From: a virus
DNA length: 63,029 bases
Virus record (IMG/VR): IMGVR_UViG_3300017745_000004
Location: 1-63,029 of that record
Direction: 5' to 3' (one strand)
The notes below the pieces were generated by a model. The model ran no database searches. It had not been told where the DNA came from and saw only the letters and a program-made list of their open reading frames with translations. The translations under genes and the position numbers were made by a program. How positions within the stretch are numbered: position 1 is the first letter of the stretch; each line of letters begins with the position of its first letter. Shown here piece after piece: positions 5,823 to 13,330 of this stretch.

Positions 5823-6008
5823 TCACCTTGAAGGCGGGCGCTTCATCAGCGTCGAGCGCCCCACGCTGCGCGCGATGTTGCGCGCGTCGAGCTGCAACGT
5901 CTTCACGAAGCGTTGCGCGTTCTGACGAGCGGCGTCGAAGTTGCCGGTGCGAACGTTCTTGATCGCCTGCGCCGTGAGATCGCGGCGCTTTCCGCAGTTG
6001 CATCCCAT
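5823..6008 (-). CDS. small Cys-motif protein, 61 aa
   Basis: It begins MGCNCGKRR, a C-x-C-G-K motif at the very N-terminus that resembles small metal-binding or capping proteins placed before tail-completion genes. The rest is a basic amphipathic helix (Ala/Arg/Gln-rich). Its stop lies one base from the start of the gpZ-like gene. Function unknown. Confidence 0.6.
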   Translation of the reverse strand: MGCNCGKRRDLTAQAIKNVRTGNFDAARQNAQRFVKTLQLDARNIARSVGRSTLMKRPPSR

Positions 6009-6032
6009 GACGGGCTCCTAGTGGAAACGCGA

Positions 6033-6060
6033 AACCCCGACGCACTGAAGCGCCGGGGTT
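6033..6060 (-). other. leader hairpin before the 6008 gene
   Basis: AACCCCGACGC and GCGCCGGGGTT can pair with one mismatch around a 6-nt loop. It lies between the promoter at 6150-6178 and the first leftward gene. It has no following T-run, so it is more likely a 5' leader structure than a terminator. Confidence 0.4.
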
Positions 6061-6149
6061 CGGAATGTCGGCCAAGGCCGGGGTCGGTTCAGACTAGGCG
6101 ATGCCGGGTAACTCTCGTTCCGGCCCCTCGCCCATTTGTCCGTATGGGG

Positions 6150-6179
6150 AAAATAGGCAGTTGACATCCCAACGTCAAC
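6150..6179 (-). promoter_or_regulatory. leftward sigma-70 promoter with overlapping dyad
   Basis: Read on the minus strand, TTGACG (6178-6173) and TATTTT (6155-6150) are 17 bp apart, a near-consensus promoter for the three genes at 6008-4484. GTTGAC (6160-6165) and GTCAAC (6174-6179) form a dyad across the -35 and spacer. This differs from the genome-wide operator, so another regulator is implied. Confidence 0.7.
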
Positions 6180-6218
6180 TTTTTCCCCTCACAAACTTCC
6201 CTCGGCCGGCTTGTCAGG

Positions 6219-6767
6219 TCACGCTGCTGACAATCCCTTTTGGATCAAGGACTTGGTCCGCAATCCGTGCATCAGCGAGGCCAGGTTCCGCTTGAGATCG
6301 GCCTGGGTGCCGTTGTTGTCGACCACGTAATCGCACATCCAGGGCTCGATTGTGAGGGACGTGCGGGGCTCGCGGTATTCGAGGCGCTCGCACGCGTCGA
6401 TCCAAATCGAGATGTCGAACACGCTGGCGTTCCGCAGGGCGTGAAACTCGCGGGCGTTCCTGTTGCCGACGTAGAGATCGTACTTCGCGAAGATCGCGCG
6501 ACCCAACTTCGTGAGATCGGCCGCATTGCTCTCGGCGATCAGATTGAACCACGTCGAGCGCTCGTTCGCGCGGTCATCGTAGCACTCTTGCGCCGAGGCA
6601 TACTTGCCGGGGTACTTCTCGCAGAAGTACGGAAACACGACACGCTCTGCCATGAACCAGCTCGACGAGACGAACGTCGCGCCATAGTGATCGCGCAGAA
6701 TTTCAGCGGCAGTGTCTTTGCCGTGTCGGCCATGACCGACCACCATCATGCGGTACGGGAAAAGCAT
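6219..6767 (-). CDS. deoxynucleoside monophosphate kinase-like protein, 182 aa
   Basis: The N-terminal P-loop GHGRHGKDTAAE (about 11-22) plus a C-terminal block (FDISIWIDACERLE, about 118-131) match phage dNMP kinase/adenylate-kinase-like proteins such as T4 gp1 relatives. These phosphorylate dNMPs for phage DNA synthesis. Length is normal for the family. The gene lies four bases downstream of the 47-aa gene at 6914, within the leftward replication arm. Confidence 0.75.
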   Translation of the reverse strand: MLFPYRMMVVGHGRHGKDTAAEILRDHYGATFVSSSWFMAERVVFPYFCEKYPGKYASAQECYDDRANERSTWFNLIAESNAADLTKLGRAIFAKYDLYVGNRNAREFHALRNASVFDISIWIDACERLEYREPRTSLTIEPWMCDYVVDNNGTQADLKRNLASLMHGLRTKSLIQKGLSAA

Positions 6768-6770
6768 GGA

Positions 6771-6914
6771 TCAGAATCCGAACATGCGGTAGAGGTCGTA
6801 TCCGCGACCCTGCTTGCAGACCTGGGTCCGCAGATAGCCTGCTCGAGTCTTGATGTTCGTGTCGACAAAGGGGATCGACATGATCGTGCAGAACAGCTCG
6901 TCGAGTGTCTTCAA
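6771..6914 (-). CDS. small hypothetical protein with TTG start, 47 aa
   Basis: In this frame the only start with a good ribosome site is TTG at 6914, preceded on the minus strand by GGAG at seven bases. The peptide is polar with a central DTN and a basic C-terminus ending GYDLYRMFGF. It is followed three bases later by the kinase-like gene. Unrecognised. Confidence 0.55.
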   Translation of the reverse strand: MKTLDELFCTIMSIPFVDTNIKTRAGYLRTQVCKQGRGYDLYRMFGF

Positions 6915-6928
6915 TGGTGGTCTCCGGG

Positions 6929-7060
6929 TTAGTGGATGAAGCAGAGGGCGAAGAGCAGGACTTGAAGAACGATCAGTCCTGCGGCGAACGCGACCGTTTT
7001 GACAAAGCGCTGCGTGGCGACCATGTCGTCGAGATCGCGGGCGTATCCAGACCAGCGCAT
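6929..7060 (-). CDS. small membrane protein, 43 aa
   Basis: Its ATG overlaps the stop of the upstream gene (TGATG), which argues for translational coupling. Residues 22-42 are one continuous hydrophobic segment ending the protein, preceded by a charged N-terminus, so a C-tail-anchored inner membrane peptide is likely. Unknown function. Confidence 0.6.
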   Translation of the reverse strand: MRWSGYARDLDDMVATQRFVKTVAFAAGLIVLQVLLFALCFIH

Positions 7061-7704
7061 CAGCGTCGGCGTCCCTTGCGGTTGGCGCGGCCTTCGTTCT
7101 TGCGTTCGCGCTCTTGCCGCAGATACAGCGCGAAGTCGGGGTTGATGTTCTCGTACACGTCGACCAGGCGATGCAGCGCGTAGCGGACCATGATGCCAGC
7201 CTGCTCGGGCGACCATCGCCATCGCTGCGCAATGGTGCCGACCGTGTGTTCGCGGATGAGCAGATCGCGGAGCAGCTCGCGTTGGACGCGGTCGAGTTGA
7301 TCGTCGACACGCTTCAGCGCGAACGCCGCGTTCAGCATGCGGTCGCTCGGGTCCTTCGGCGCTCCGCCGCAATCGCCCTTCGAGTGCATGCGTCCGCCGT
7401 TGATGCCCTCTTGGTCGAGCATGCGGCGATCCTCCGGCGAGAGAGGCACGGCCATCATCAGGTGATTGATCGTCGCCATCGTGTTCGAGCCGACCGGCGA
7501 GATCGCGAAGTAGTCGCCAGCGTAGTATTCGGCCGCCATGAACTGCGCGTCGCTGATCTTGTCCTTCACGCGATAGCGCAGATAGTCGATGGGACGGCCG
7601 TAGTCCTTGCGGGTCGCCAGGGCGACGCCCTCGGCGGTGCGGACGCGGACCAGCACGGAGTCGGGATCGGTGCCGTCGAGCACGGCGCGCATCGGATCGG
7701 TCAT
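7060..7704 (-). CDS. DUF6456-like protein, 214 aa
   Basis: The protein has an early DAQFMAAEYYAGDY block and a late helix pair (LLRDLLIREHTVGTIAQRW...AGIMVRYALHRLVDVYEN, about 145-185). I associate this arrangement with the DUF6456 domain of alphaproteobacterial regulators. The C-terminal part looks like a helix-turn-helix, and the very C-terminus is strongly basic. A DNA-binding or transcriptional role is plausible but inferred. The stop of the 7704-8039 gene abuts its start. Confidence 0.5.
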   Translation of the reverse strand: MTDPMRAVLDGTDPDSVLVRVRTAEGVALATRKDYGRPIDYLRYRVKDKISDAQFMAAEYYAGDYFAISPVGSNTMATINHLMMAVPLSPEDRRMLDQEGINGGRMHSKGDCGGAPKDPSDRMLNAAFALKRVDDQLDRVQRELLRDLLIREHTVGTIAQRWRWSPEQAGIMVRYALHRLVDVYENINPDFALYLRQERERKNEGRANRKGRRR

Positions 7705-8039
7705 CAGAGGCGATTGTCCGTGTCTGCCGGGGGCTCGGCGGCGTCCACGACCGCCTCGTACTGCTTCAGCTCTTCGGACGCGTTCGCCAGGGCGGGGCAG
7801 CGGTCGCAGTATTCCGAGTTGAGGCGCGCAACGCGTGCGTGCTCTTCGAGCGCCGCTTCGATCACGTCCGCGCTGCCGCTCACGAAGACGACCTCACGGT
7901 TCTCGAAGGTGATGGCGGTGTTCTGCCGCATCTCGCCGGTCTCGCGATCTGACCGCTCGTAGCCGACCATAGACACGATCAGCTCGGGTCGCCGGATCAC
8001 GACCGGGTTCCCTTTCGGTGTGGTGAATTGGATGGACAA
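7704..8039 (-). CDS. hypothetical protein with a Cys pair, 111 aa
   Basis: The frame continues upstream, but the promoter at 8074-8107 would start transcription near 8065. The start chosen is therefore TTG at 8039, preceded by GAGG at eight bases. The product begins SIQFTTPKG, has a beta-rich first half and a C-terminal helix with CDRC (about 85-88). GTG at 8099 is an alternative start. Unrecognised. Confidence 0.5.
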   Translation of the reverse strand: MSIQFTTPKGNPVVIRRPELIVSMVGYERSDRETGEMRQNTAITFENREVVFVSGSADVIEAALEEHARVARLNSEYCDRCPALANASEELKQYEAVVDAAEPPADTDNRL

Positions 8040-8065
8040 ACGGATTGCCTCGATGTTGGGGGTAC

Positions 8066-8107
8066 GGTAGGTCTGTAACCTCCCATTCCTCACACCGTCA
8101 ATTAAAT
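8066..8107 (-). promoter_or_regulatory. operator plus leftward promoter with ATTTAATTGAC box
   Basis: On the minus strand ATTTAATTGACG (8107-8096) supplies a -35 with its conserved upstream flank, also seen at 12675, 19798 and 37550. A TTACAG -10 lies 17 bp on. The operator dyad GGTAGGT-N5-ACCTCCC (8066-8084) covers the -10. Confidence 0.7.
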
Positions 8108-8109
8108 CT

Positions 8110-8330
8110 CCCTCCCTGGCTGAACGACTGACCGACTGAGAGGCCGAACGCCTGACCGCCTCACAGCCACCCGCTGAGAGCCTGACCGCCTGACCGGCCT
8201 CCCAGGACCACCAGCCGCCCCGGCTCAACGCCTGGCCTCGGCATCAGGGCTCCACGGCCCCACAGCAACGGAGAGCACGATCAGATCGGGGAGACCCTCC
8301 GCCGCTCAGACGGTCAGACCCTCCATCAAA
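8110..8330. repeat. CTGACCG heptamer cluster, left part of candidate origin
   Basis: Exact CTGACCG occurs at 8128, 8152, 8182 and 8190, and its complement CGGTCAG at 8311. The first four are embedded in a longer degenerate CTGACCGNCT context. No gene spans the interval. Together with the GGAAGGT cluster that follows, it forms a repeat-dense non-coding block of about 550 bp. Confidence 0.7.
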
Positions 8331-8366
8331 CCTACCCTCCGCCCTCCCCCTAAAGGGGGAAGGGCC

Positions 8367-8656
8367 GGAAGGTCGGAAGGTTTGAAGGTTTCAGATCGGA
8401 AGGTACGGAAGGTTTAAAGTCGGAAGGTCATCGACCGATTATGCTTTCAGATCAATACGTTGCCGCGATTGTAAACCTTCCGCTCGCGCCGATTTTGACC
8501 TTCCGATATCGGTAACCTTCCAAACCTTCCACCGGAAGGCCGGAAGGTCAAAGTGCTTTTTTTGTTGTTTATCAATACGTTAAACGAAATGACGACCTTC
8601 CGACCTTCCACTAAACCTTCCGGATTGGAGGGTCTAATGGAAGGTCATCGGAAGGT
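8367..8656. repeat. GGAAGGT iterons, candidate replication origin
   Basis: Exact GGAAGGT occurs eight times (8367, 8375, 8398, 8407, 8422, 8542, 8639, 8650). Its complement ACCTTCC occurs seven times (8475, 8498, 8515, 8524, 8595, 8603, 8615). One-mismatch copies such as 8383 and 8534 add to this. ATCAATACGTT occurs at 8451 and 8571, exactly 120 bp apart. A T-rich stretch (8553-8570) could melt first. Dense bidirectional iterons plus an AT-rich patch next to the primase-bearing arm are typical of phage origins; the assignment is inference. Confidence 0.75.
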
Positions 8657-8659
8657 CGT

Positions 8660-8746
8660 TCAGGCCTTGGCGAGCTGGATGAAGCACCAGATCGCGAGCG
8701 CGCCAGGGATGGCGAGGCCGAGGGCGAAGAGAGCCAGGAGCGCCAT
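8660..8746 (-). CDS. 28-aa membrane peptide
   Basis: A short frame almost entirely of hydrophobic residues (Ala/Leu-rich, then a Trp-Cys-Phe-Ile segment) with a single Lys near its end. It starts four bases after the stop of the 68-aa gene at 8750. The spacing and coherent hydrophobic composition suggest a real single-pass peptide. It abuts the iteron cluster. Confidence 0.5.
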   Translation of the reverse strand: MALLALFALGLAIPGALAIWCFIQLAKA

Positions 8747-8749
8747 CGG

Positions 8750-8956
8750 TCAGGCCTTGTCGGCGGTCAGGCGCTCGGCCCAAGCCACCTTGTGGCGCTT
8801 GCCGCTCAGCGTGACGTGGGTGGTTCGGGCGGTGGGCTTGTGGACCTGCCACCACATCCAATGACCGATCCGGTCTGTGCAGGCCTCATCGCGGTACGCG
8901 ACGACGTTGTTGCCTTCGCTGCCAGGCTCCCGGCGCAGGTAGACAGTGGTCTCCAT
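8750..8956 (-). CDS. small hypothetical protein, 68 aa
   Basis: A basic, Trp/His-rich soluble protein (central GHWMWWQVHKP) with a helical C-terminus. The start is the ATG at 8956, after GAGGACAAC on the minus strand. It lies between a multi-pass membrane protein and the 28-aa membrane peptide. Unrecognised. Confidence 0.65.
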   Translation of the reverse strand: METTVYLRREPGSEGNNVVAYRDEACTDRIGHWMWWQVHKPTARTTHVTLSGKRHKVAWAERLTADKA

Positions 8957-8967
8957 GTTGTCCTCCC

Positions 8968-9480
8968 TCAAGAGCGCGTGGCGTCGACCCACAGGGCCAC
9001 GGAGACCCGCGTGAGCACGTAGATGAGCATGGGGATCGAGAGCCCCAGGATGCAGGCCGAGGCGATCACCGGCCAGCCGGTCGCGACGCTGGCGAACGCG
9101 TAGGCGTTCATGCAGGCGGACACGATGAGGGTGCCGATGATAGTGGGGCCTGCCCACGTCATGATCGCCTTGCGGAGCGATTCGGTCGTCGTGCAGAGCT
9201 GGCCGAGTTCGAGCGCGATGAAGCCGAGGTCGATGCCGACGGCCATAGCCCAGGCGTGCGCAGGATCGCTGTGGGTGAGCGCGCCGATCCCGGCCGCAAG
9301 ATGGGAGAGCGAGAGTCCCATCAGCACCAGGGCGACGCCTGCGGTGCCATAGGACGTGTAGCGCTGGCGGGTGAGCTTGCGCTTCCAGGCGGCGCTGCGG
9401 ACGGGAGGGGTGGAAGGCGCAGGCTTGTCGGCCTTCGGCCGTCTGGCGGGCTTCGGGAGCGCGGTGACGGTGGCGTTCAT
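8968..9480 (-). CDS. four-helix membrane protein, 170 aa
   Basis: The start is the ATG at 9480 with GGGAGACACCA before it. A basic Pro/Lys-rich tail (about 1-40) is followed by four probable transmembrane segments, roughly 46-66, 76-96, 108-128 and 134-156. The topology resembles small phage or plasmid inner-membrane proteins of the DUF2637 type, but I cannot assign a family with confidence. It could affect superinfection or the host envelope. Confidence 0.65.
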   Translation of the reverse strand: MNATVTALPKPARRPKADKPAPSTPPVRSAAWKRKLTRQRYTSYGTAGVALVLMGLSLSHLAAGIGALTHSDPAHAWAMAVGIDLGFIALELGQLCTTTESLRKAIMTWAGPTIIGTLIVSACMNAYAFASVATGWPVIASACILGLSIPMLIYVLTRVSVALWVDATRS

Positions 9481-9491
9481 TGGTGTCTCCC

Positions 9492-9752
9492 TTAATCGAA
9501 GATTATCATGGAGGGGCGGCTTTCGACGCCGTCCATCTTGGCCTGAATGTCCGGATCGGTGAACTTCAGGGTTTTGATGTCGAGATGACCGAAGTCGGAG
9601 AGCACCTTTACGGGAAACTCTTCGATCTGCCACGCGTGAAGATCGGCGAGGCGCTTTCCGTTCTCCAAATAGCAGCGGGGGTGAGCGTAGTGGCGCGTCC
9701 CGTATTTAACCATCGGGCCTTTCCACTTTTCGCAGAAGCGGCATGTCGTCAT
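9492..9752 (-). CDS. small zinc-finger-like protein, 86 aa
   Basis: The start is set by the repeated leader CGAAAGGACAAACGCCA-ATG, the same as at gene 441. CRFC near the N-terminus and HYAHPRC about 20 residues on could make a Cys2-His-Cys zinc site. A single operator and promoter (9780-9815) lie directly upstream, so this gene heads the leftward unit 9752-8660. Unknown function. Confidence 0.65.
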   Translation of the reverse strand: MTTCRFCEKWKGPMVKYGTRHYAHPRCYLENGKRLADLHAWQIEEFPVKVLSDFGHLDIKTLKFTDPDIQAKMDGVESRPSMIIFD

Positions 9753-9779
9753 TGGCGTTTGTCCTTTCGGGTTGGCAAT

Positions 9780-9815
9780 GTCAGATGACATACCTTACCG
9801 CCTCACACCCGTCAA
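9780..9815 (-). promoter_or_regulatory. operator and leftward promoter for the 9752 unit
   Basis: The dyad GTCAGAT-N5-ACCTTAC spans 9780-9798. On the minus strand TTGACG (9815-9810) and TATGTC (9792-9787) are 17 bp apart, so the operator covers the -10 box. Confidence 0.65.
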
Positions 9816-9881
9816 GGGGTTACGCCTCTTGACACGTCGGGCAACTCACGGGTTCAATATCACCATCGCGAGACGCATACG

Positions 9882-9906
9882 AAAAAGCCGCCCCGAAGGG
9901 CGGCTA
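9882..9906 (-). terminator. intrinsic terminator after the 10181 gene
   Basis: Read leftward, AGCCGCCC-TTCG-GGGCGGCT is followed by TTTTT. It lies immediately after the stop of the 9912-10181 gene and closes the primase transcription unit. Confidence 0.9.
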
Positions 9907-9911
9907 TCGTT

Positions 9912-10181
9912 TTAGTATTTGTCCCAACACTCACAGTTCGCCGCGCGAGTGCCAGGCGGCCCGTTGCACTTCCAATACGGCGGACAAACCACTTCAGGCG
10001 GCGGCCGTTTGTCGTCCTTGGTGCAGAACGCTATCAAGGGCTCCGCAGTCAGAACGATGACCGCGATCACCGCGTAGAATATCCAGAACACCCGGAGGAC
10101 CGGATCGTTGAGCGCGGCGTTGAGCGAGTTGCGCGGCAGGCTGACGATATCCTGCTTCAGTCGACGTTGATATTCGTTCAC
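9912..10181 (-). CDS. membrane protein with Cys-rich tail, 89 aa
   Basis: One clear transmembrane helix (about 30-50, WIFYAVIAVIVLT) is preceded by a charged N-terminus. The tail after it has five Cys and four Pro in 30 residues (CPPYWKC...NCECWDKY). A periplasmic, disulphide-bonded tail is likely. It is the last gene of the primase unit, ending at a terminator. Unrecognised. Confidence 0.65.
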   Translation of the reverse strand: MNEYQRRLKQDIVSLPRNSLNAALNDPVLRVFWIFYAVIAVIVLTAEPLIAFCTKDDKRPPPEVVCPPYWKCNGPPGTRAANCECWDKY

Positions 10182-10190
10182 GGTGGTCTC

Positions 10191-12506
10191 CTATGATCGG
10201 GGTTTGAACACAAGCATGCTCGGCTTGCCTCGTTGCGTCACGTAATGCAGCGATCCGTTCGCCTCGGGCACGAAGCGCTTGACCTCGTCGCCGCCGAACA
10301 CACGGCGCTTGAACGCCCTGGCGTAGTTGTCCGGCCCGGCCTCGTCGTAGATGTCCTGCATCGCCTTCACTTCGAGGCGCACCATCTCGGCGTCGGCGTG
10401 GACCTCTTTGCCGACGAGCTTGCCGATCTTCTGCACGGCCTTGATGATCTTCGCGCAGAGCTTCAAGCGGCTGTTGTCGTCGGAGCGATTCACTTCGGGC
10501 GTCAACTCGTCCTTGGTTGTGGGGGCCTCTTCGTCGACGACGCCGAACGCGGAGCCCTCGGACGGCTTGTCCTCGACCTCGACCACGACCATTGATGTAA
10601 CGGGGTTGCCCCACTTGTTCTTGCCTAGCTCGACCTCTTCAAGCTTGAACTCGAAGCGGCCTGACTTCCCCGAGTCGCGCATCTTCGGCATGATGATCGC
10701 CGAGTGGCTCTTATGCTTGAGCGAGAGCCCGTGCTTCTTCTTGGCCTGGTCGGCGTTGACGATCTCAAGGTTGAAGTCGACATCGGCGAAGATCGCCGAG
10801 CTGCCGCGCGCACCGAGCGACGTGTCCTTGCCGGAGTGGTGAACGATGATGATGCAGATGTCTAACTCGACGGCCAGCTCGCGGAGCATATCGAGGATCG
10901 GCTGCATCTCGCGCGCCGAGCTTTCCTCGGCACCCGCTACGGCCTTCGCGAACGTGTCGAGGAACAACAGACCGACTGAAAGCCCCTCGCCTTCAAGCAT
11001 CGCGTTCGCTTCCTTGACGGCCTTGCGCAACGCCCTACGCGCGCCCTTCGGATCGAGCGCGAAGTTCGGAACGCCGTCGCGGAAGATGAGCGCATCGTGC
11101 TTGGGCTTGTAGCGGTTCGACCAGGCGAGCGCGCGGCGATTGATGCCGCCGTGGCCTTCGCCGACGCAGTAGAGAACGCCGCACTGTTCGACGTTGCGGC
11201 CGAACCACTCCCACCCTTCGGAGAGCTTGCCGCCCATGTGGAATGCACTGAACGTCTTACCGGCATTCGACGGAGCATGAAGCATGCCGACCATACCGCG
11301 CGTGCAGATATTCTCGACCATCCAGTTCGGATCGGCGTAGATCGCGACACCAGACATGCGGCGCAGCGTGCCCTTCGGCTTGGCGGCCTTCTCGGCTTCC
11401 TTCTCTGCGGCGACCTCGCGCTCGTACTCGGAGTCTTCGTCATCGTCGACGACAGCGCCGAACGCCTCGCCGGTCGACGCCTTGCTGAGACCCTGGTTCT
11501 TCAGCCACTCGCGAGCGGTCTGCCGGTTGTCGTATTCGCCGGAGCGCGGCTTGCTGTCGACGAACTCGCCAGCACCCTCGAAGGCCAGGAAGAACGACGC
11601 CAGGTGTTCGGGCGGCATCTGCGGCCACTCGCGCATGACGTGGCGCGCAGCCTTGAAGCGGTTGTCGGAGCAGTCGTCGCCGGGCTCGTTGTAGAGCGAC
11701 TTGAACTCGCTGTTCTCGGCTTGCAGCTTGTCGAAGTCATACTCGCCGAGCGGCGCGCACAGCTCTTCCCATTCGGGAATGTCCGCCTCGTCGATCTGCT
11801 TGATGATCTCGCGCTCTTTGGAGATGGGGATATCTTCCCCCACTTCCGCCGAGGACGTGCCGATCAGCTCGACGATGTAATCAGGGAGCGGCGGGATCGT
11901 GCCGTTGGTGTAGGCTTCGATGAACGCCTTGAGCGCGGCCTGGTCTCCGTAGCGCTTGCCGTCCTCACGGAGCGAGCCAGGCGCAACGAACTGACCGCCG
12001 CGCCCTCGCACGTCGCAGCCGTACTGCTTCTTGAGCGCGCCAGCGCTATTCGTGAAGGCGTTGTCGGGATCGCTGAAGATGTAGTGGCGGCCACCCGATT
12101 GTGTCGTGATGATCTGCGTGCCTTCGGGCACGCCGCCGTGCTCGTCGAAGAGCTTGCCGATCAGCTCGGGACCGTTGAACTTGGTGTCGGCGTCGATCAC
12201 GACCAGGCGCGCAGGCCCGCACGCTACGGACGGAACCGCATCTTGGTTCGGGTGACGCCACATGCGCTTGACGATGTCGGGATCGGTCGTCGCGCCGACG
12301 AAGACTGTGAGCTGCTTGTTCCCTTCCTCGCGTGCCTGCTCGATAGCGGCTTCGCGATCCTCGGGTTTTATCTCGGTGTCTCTGCGATTGTAGAGCTTGA
12401 CCAGCGGCACCTTTCCACTGGACGGGAACACGGGGATGCCGTTGCGCGCGAGCAACATCGCGTTGTGCTTGTTCTGTACGCGGCGCGCATCGTCCTGATT
12501 TACCAT
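10191..12506 (-). CDS. bifunctional primase-polymerase/helicase, 771 aa
   Basis: This is the replicative primase-helicase. The N-terminal third carries a Prim-Pol domain: VIDAD near residue 104, then SGGRHYIF near 137 and a VRGRGGQFVAPGS block. The C-terminal half is a RecA/AAA-type helicase domain with Walker A PSNAGKT (about 408-414) and Walker B LLFLDTFA (about 515). An ATG at 12650 would lie upstream of the predicted transcript start, so the ATG at 12506 with AAGG before it is preferred. That leaves a roughly 140-nt leader holding a strong hairpin. It should prime and unwind phage DNA for the family A polymerase. Confidence 0.88.
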   Translation of the reverse strand: MVNQDDARRVQNKHNAMLLARNGIPVFPSSGKVPLVKLYNRRDTEIKPEDREAAIEQAREEGNKQLTVFVGATTDPDIVKRMWRHPNQDAVPSVACGPARLVVIDADTKFNGPELIGKLFDEHGGVPEGTQIITTQSGGRHYIFSDPDNAFTNSAGALKKQYGCDVRGRGGQFVAPGSLREDGKRYGDQAALKAFIEAYTNGTIPPLPDYIVELIGTSSAEVGEDIPISKEREIIKQIDEADIPEWEELCAPLGEYDFDKLQAENSEFKSLYNEPGDDCSDNRFKAARHVMREWPQMPPEHLASFFLAFEGAGEFVDSKPRSGEYDNRQTAREWLKNQGLSKASTGEAFGAVVDDDEDSEYEREVAAEKEAEKAAKPKGTLRRMSGVAIYADPNWMVENICTRGMVGMLHAPSNAGKTFSAFHMGGKLSEGWEWFGRNVEQCGVLYCVGEGHGGINRRALAWSNRYKPKHDALIFRDGVPNFALDPKGARRALRKAVKEANAMLEGEGLSVGLLFLDTFAKAVAGAEESSAREMQPILDMLRELAVELDICIIIVHHSGKDTSLGARGSSAIFADVDFNLEIVNADQAKKKHGLSLKHKSHSAIIMPKMRDSGKSGRFEFKLEEVELGKNKWGNPVTSMVVVEVEDKPSEGSAFGVVDEEAPTTKDELTPEVNRSDDNSRLKLCAKIIKAVQKIGKLVGKEVHADAEMVRLEVKAMQDIYDEAGPDNYARAFKRRVFGGDEVKRFVPEANGSLHYVTQRGKPSMLVFKPRS

Positions 12507-12583
12507 TAGCCTTCCCGTGACGCGGATGTTATTGAGTCGCCGACCGCATTGCTGATTGGCGTTGGCAGCGGTCCCTTTCGGCA

Positions 12584-12623
12584 GATCGGCCGTATCTGGG
12601 TTGGTTCCTAGATACGGCCGATC
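12584..12623 (-). other. 14-bp perfect hairpin in the primase mRNA leader
   Basis: GATCGGCCGTATCT (12584-12597) is the exact reverse complement of 12610-12623, with a 12-nt loop. It lies between the promoter at 12652-12686 and the primase start. No T-run follows, so it is not a terminator. It may regulate translation or stability of the primase mRNA, or be a DNA site such as an origin element. Confidence 0.7.
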
Positions 12624-12639
12624 AGTTAGATTGGGGGTC

Positions 12640-12686
12640 GTAAGGTGCATGTCATCTCACGCGCCTTACAAGCCTGTCAATTAAAT
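12640..12686 (-). promoter_or_regulatory. operator and leftward primase promoter
   Basis: On the minus strand ATTTAATTGACA (12686-12675) gives the -35 and its conserved flank, with AGATGA as a weak -10 at 17 bp. The operator dyad is 12651-12669. An additional half site GTAAGGT is at 12640-12646. Confidence 0.7.
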
Positions 12687-12694
12687 AGCCCCGC

Positions 12695-13321
12695 TTAGAC
12701 GTGAGCCGCCGCCCGTCCCCTCTCGTTGGTCGGCTTCTCTCTATATCTTGCCACCGCTGCGAGCGCGTTGTGCTTCGCCCACAGGAACTTCGGCCTGCCC
12801 TGGCCGGTGTCGTCGACCGCATCGTGCTCCGGCAGCGCGCCGTTGGTGATCCGGTTCTCGACGACCTTGCGCGACATCGACAGCTTGGTCATGAACCATT
12901 CGAGGCCCACATATTCGACGCCGGGCAACGGGCCGCCCTTCTCGTCGTCTTTGACGAAGCGGTCGTTCGCGATCCTGTCCGCCTGTGTCTGAACGCCTGA
13001 GAGCCTATCGCTGAACGACTTGTGTTCGGCGTAACCCGTAACGAGCGCGGCGGCCGTCTTGCCGGTGAGATCGGCGAGCCGCGTCTGCAACTCCATCGCC
13101 AACGCGTCGACCCTGCGACGTTCGGCGCAACCGTTCACGTAGTTCGCTTCGATCTGCGCGAGCAACAGCGCGGCGGTGCCGAGAGTGTTGCGCATGCCGG
13201 ACGCGAGAGCGAGCAGATCGCCGACCTGCTTCTCCATGTTCTGCATGTTCTCGGTGATCGAGGCGAACATGCGGCGCGTCTTCAGGTCTTGGGTGTATTG
13301 ATCGGAAGGGTGGAGAGACAT
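12695..13321 (-). CDS. coiled-coil protein with C-terminal DNA-binding-like domain, 208 aa
   Basis: Residues 20-110 are helical with heptad character (Met/Gln/Leu-rich). The last 75 residues (YVGLEWFMTKLSMSRKVVENRI and following) look like the short winged helix of excisionase or small-terminase-type adaptors. It is the last gene of the leftward unit that starts upstream of 14493. A DNA-binding oligomer is plausible; the function is unknown. Confidence 0.6.
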   Translation of the reverse strand: MSLHPSDQYTQDLKTRRMFASITENMQNMEKQVGDLLALASGMRNTLGTAALLLAQIEANYVNGCAERRRVDALAMELQTRLADLTGKTAAALVTGYAEHKSFSDRLSGVQTQADRIANDRFVKDDEKGGPLPGVEYVGLEWFMTKLSMSRKVVENRITNGALPEHDAVDDTGQGRPKFLWAKHNALAAVARYREKPTNERGRAAAHV

Positions 13322-13330
13322 GGGATGCTT

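Noticed and set aside
8367-8656. CRISPR array
   Set aside because: The repeats are 7 bp, occur on both strands with irregular spacing, and there are no unique spacers of constant length or cas genes.
12507-12650. N-terminal extension of the primase from the ATG at 12650
   Set aside because: The region holds the operator, the predicted transcript start and a 14-bp hairpin, and the added residues show no domain character.
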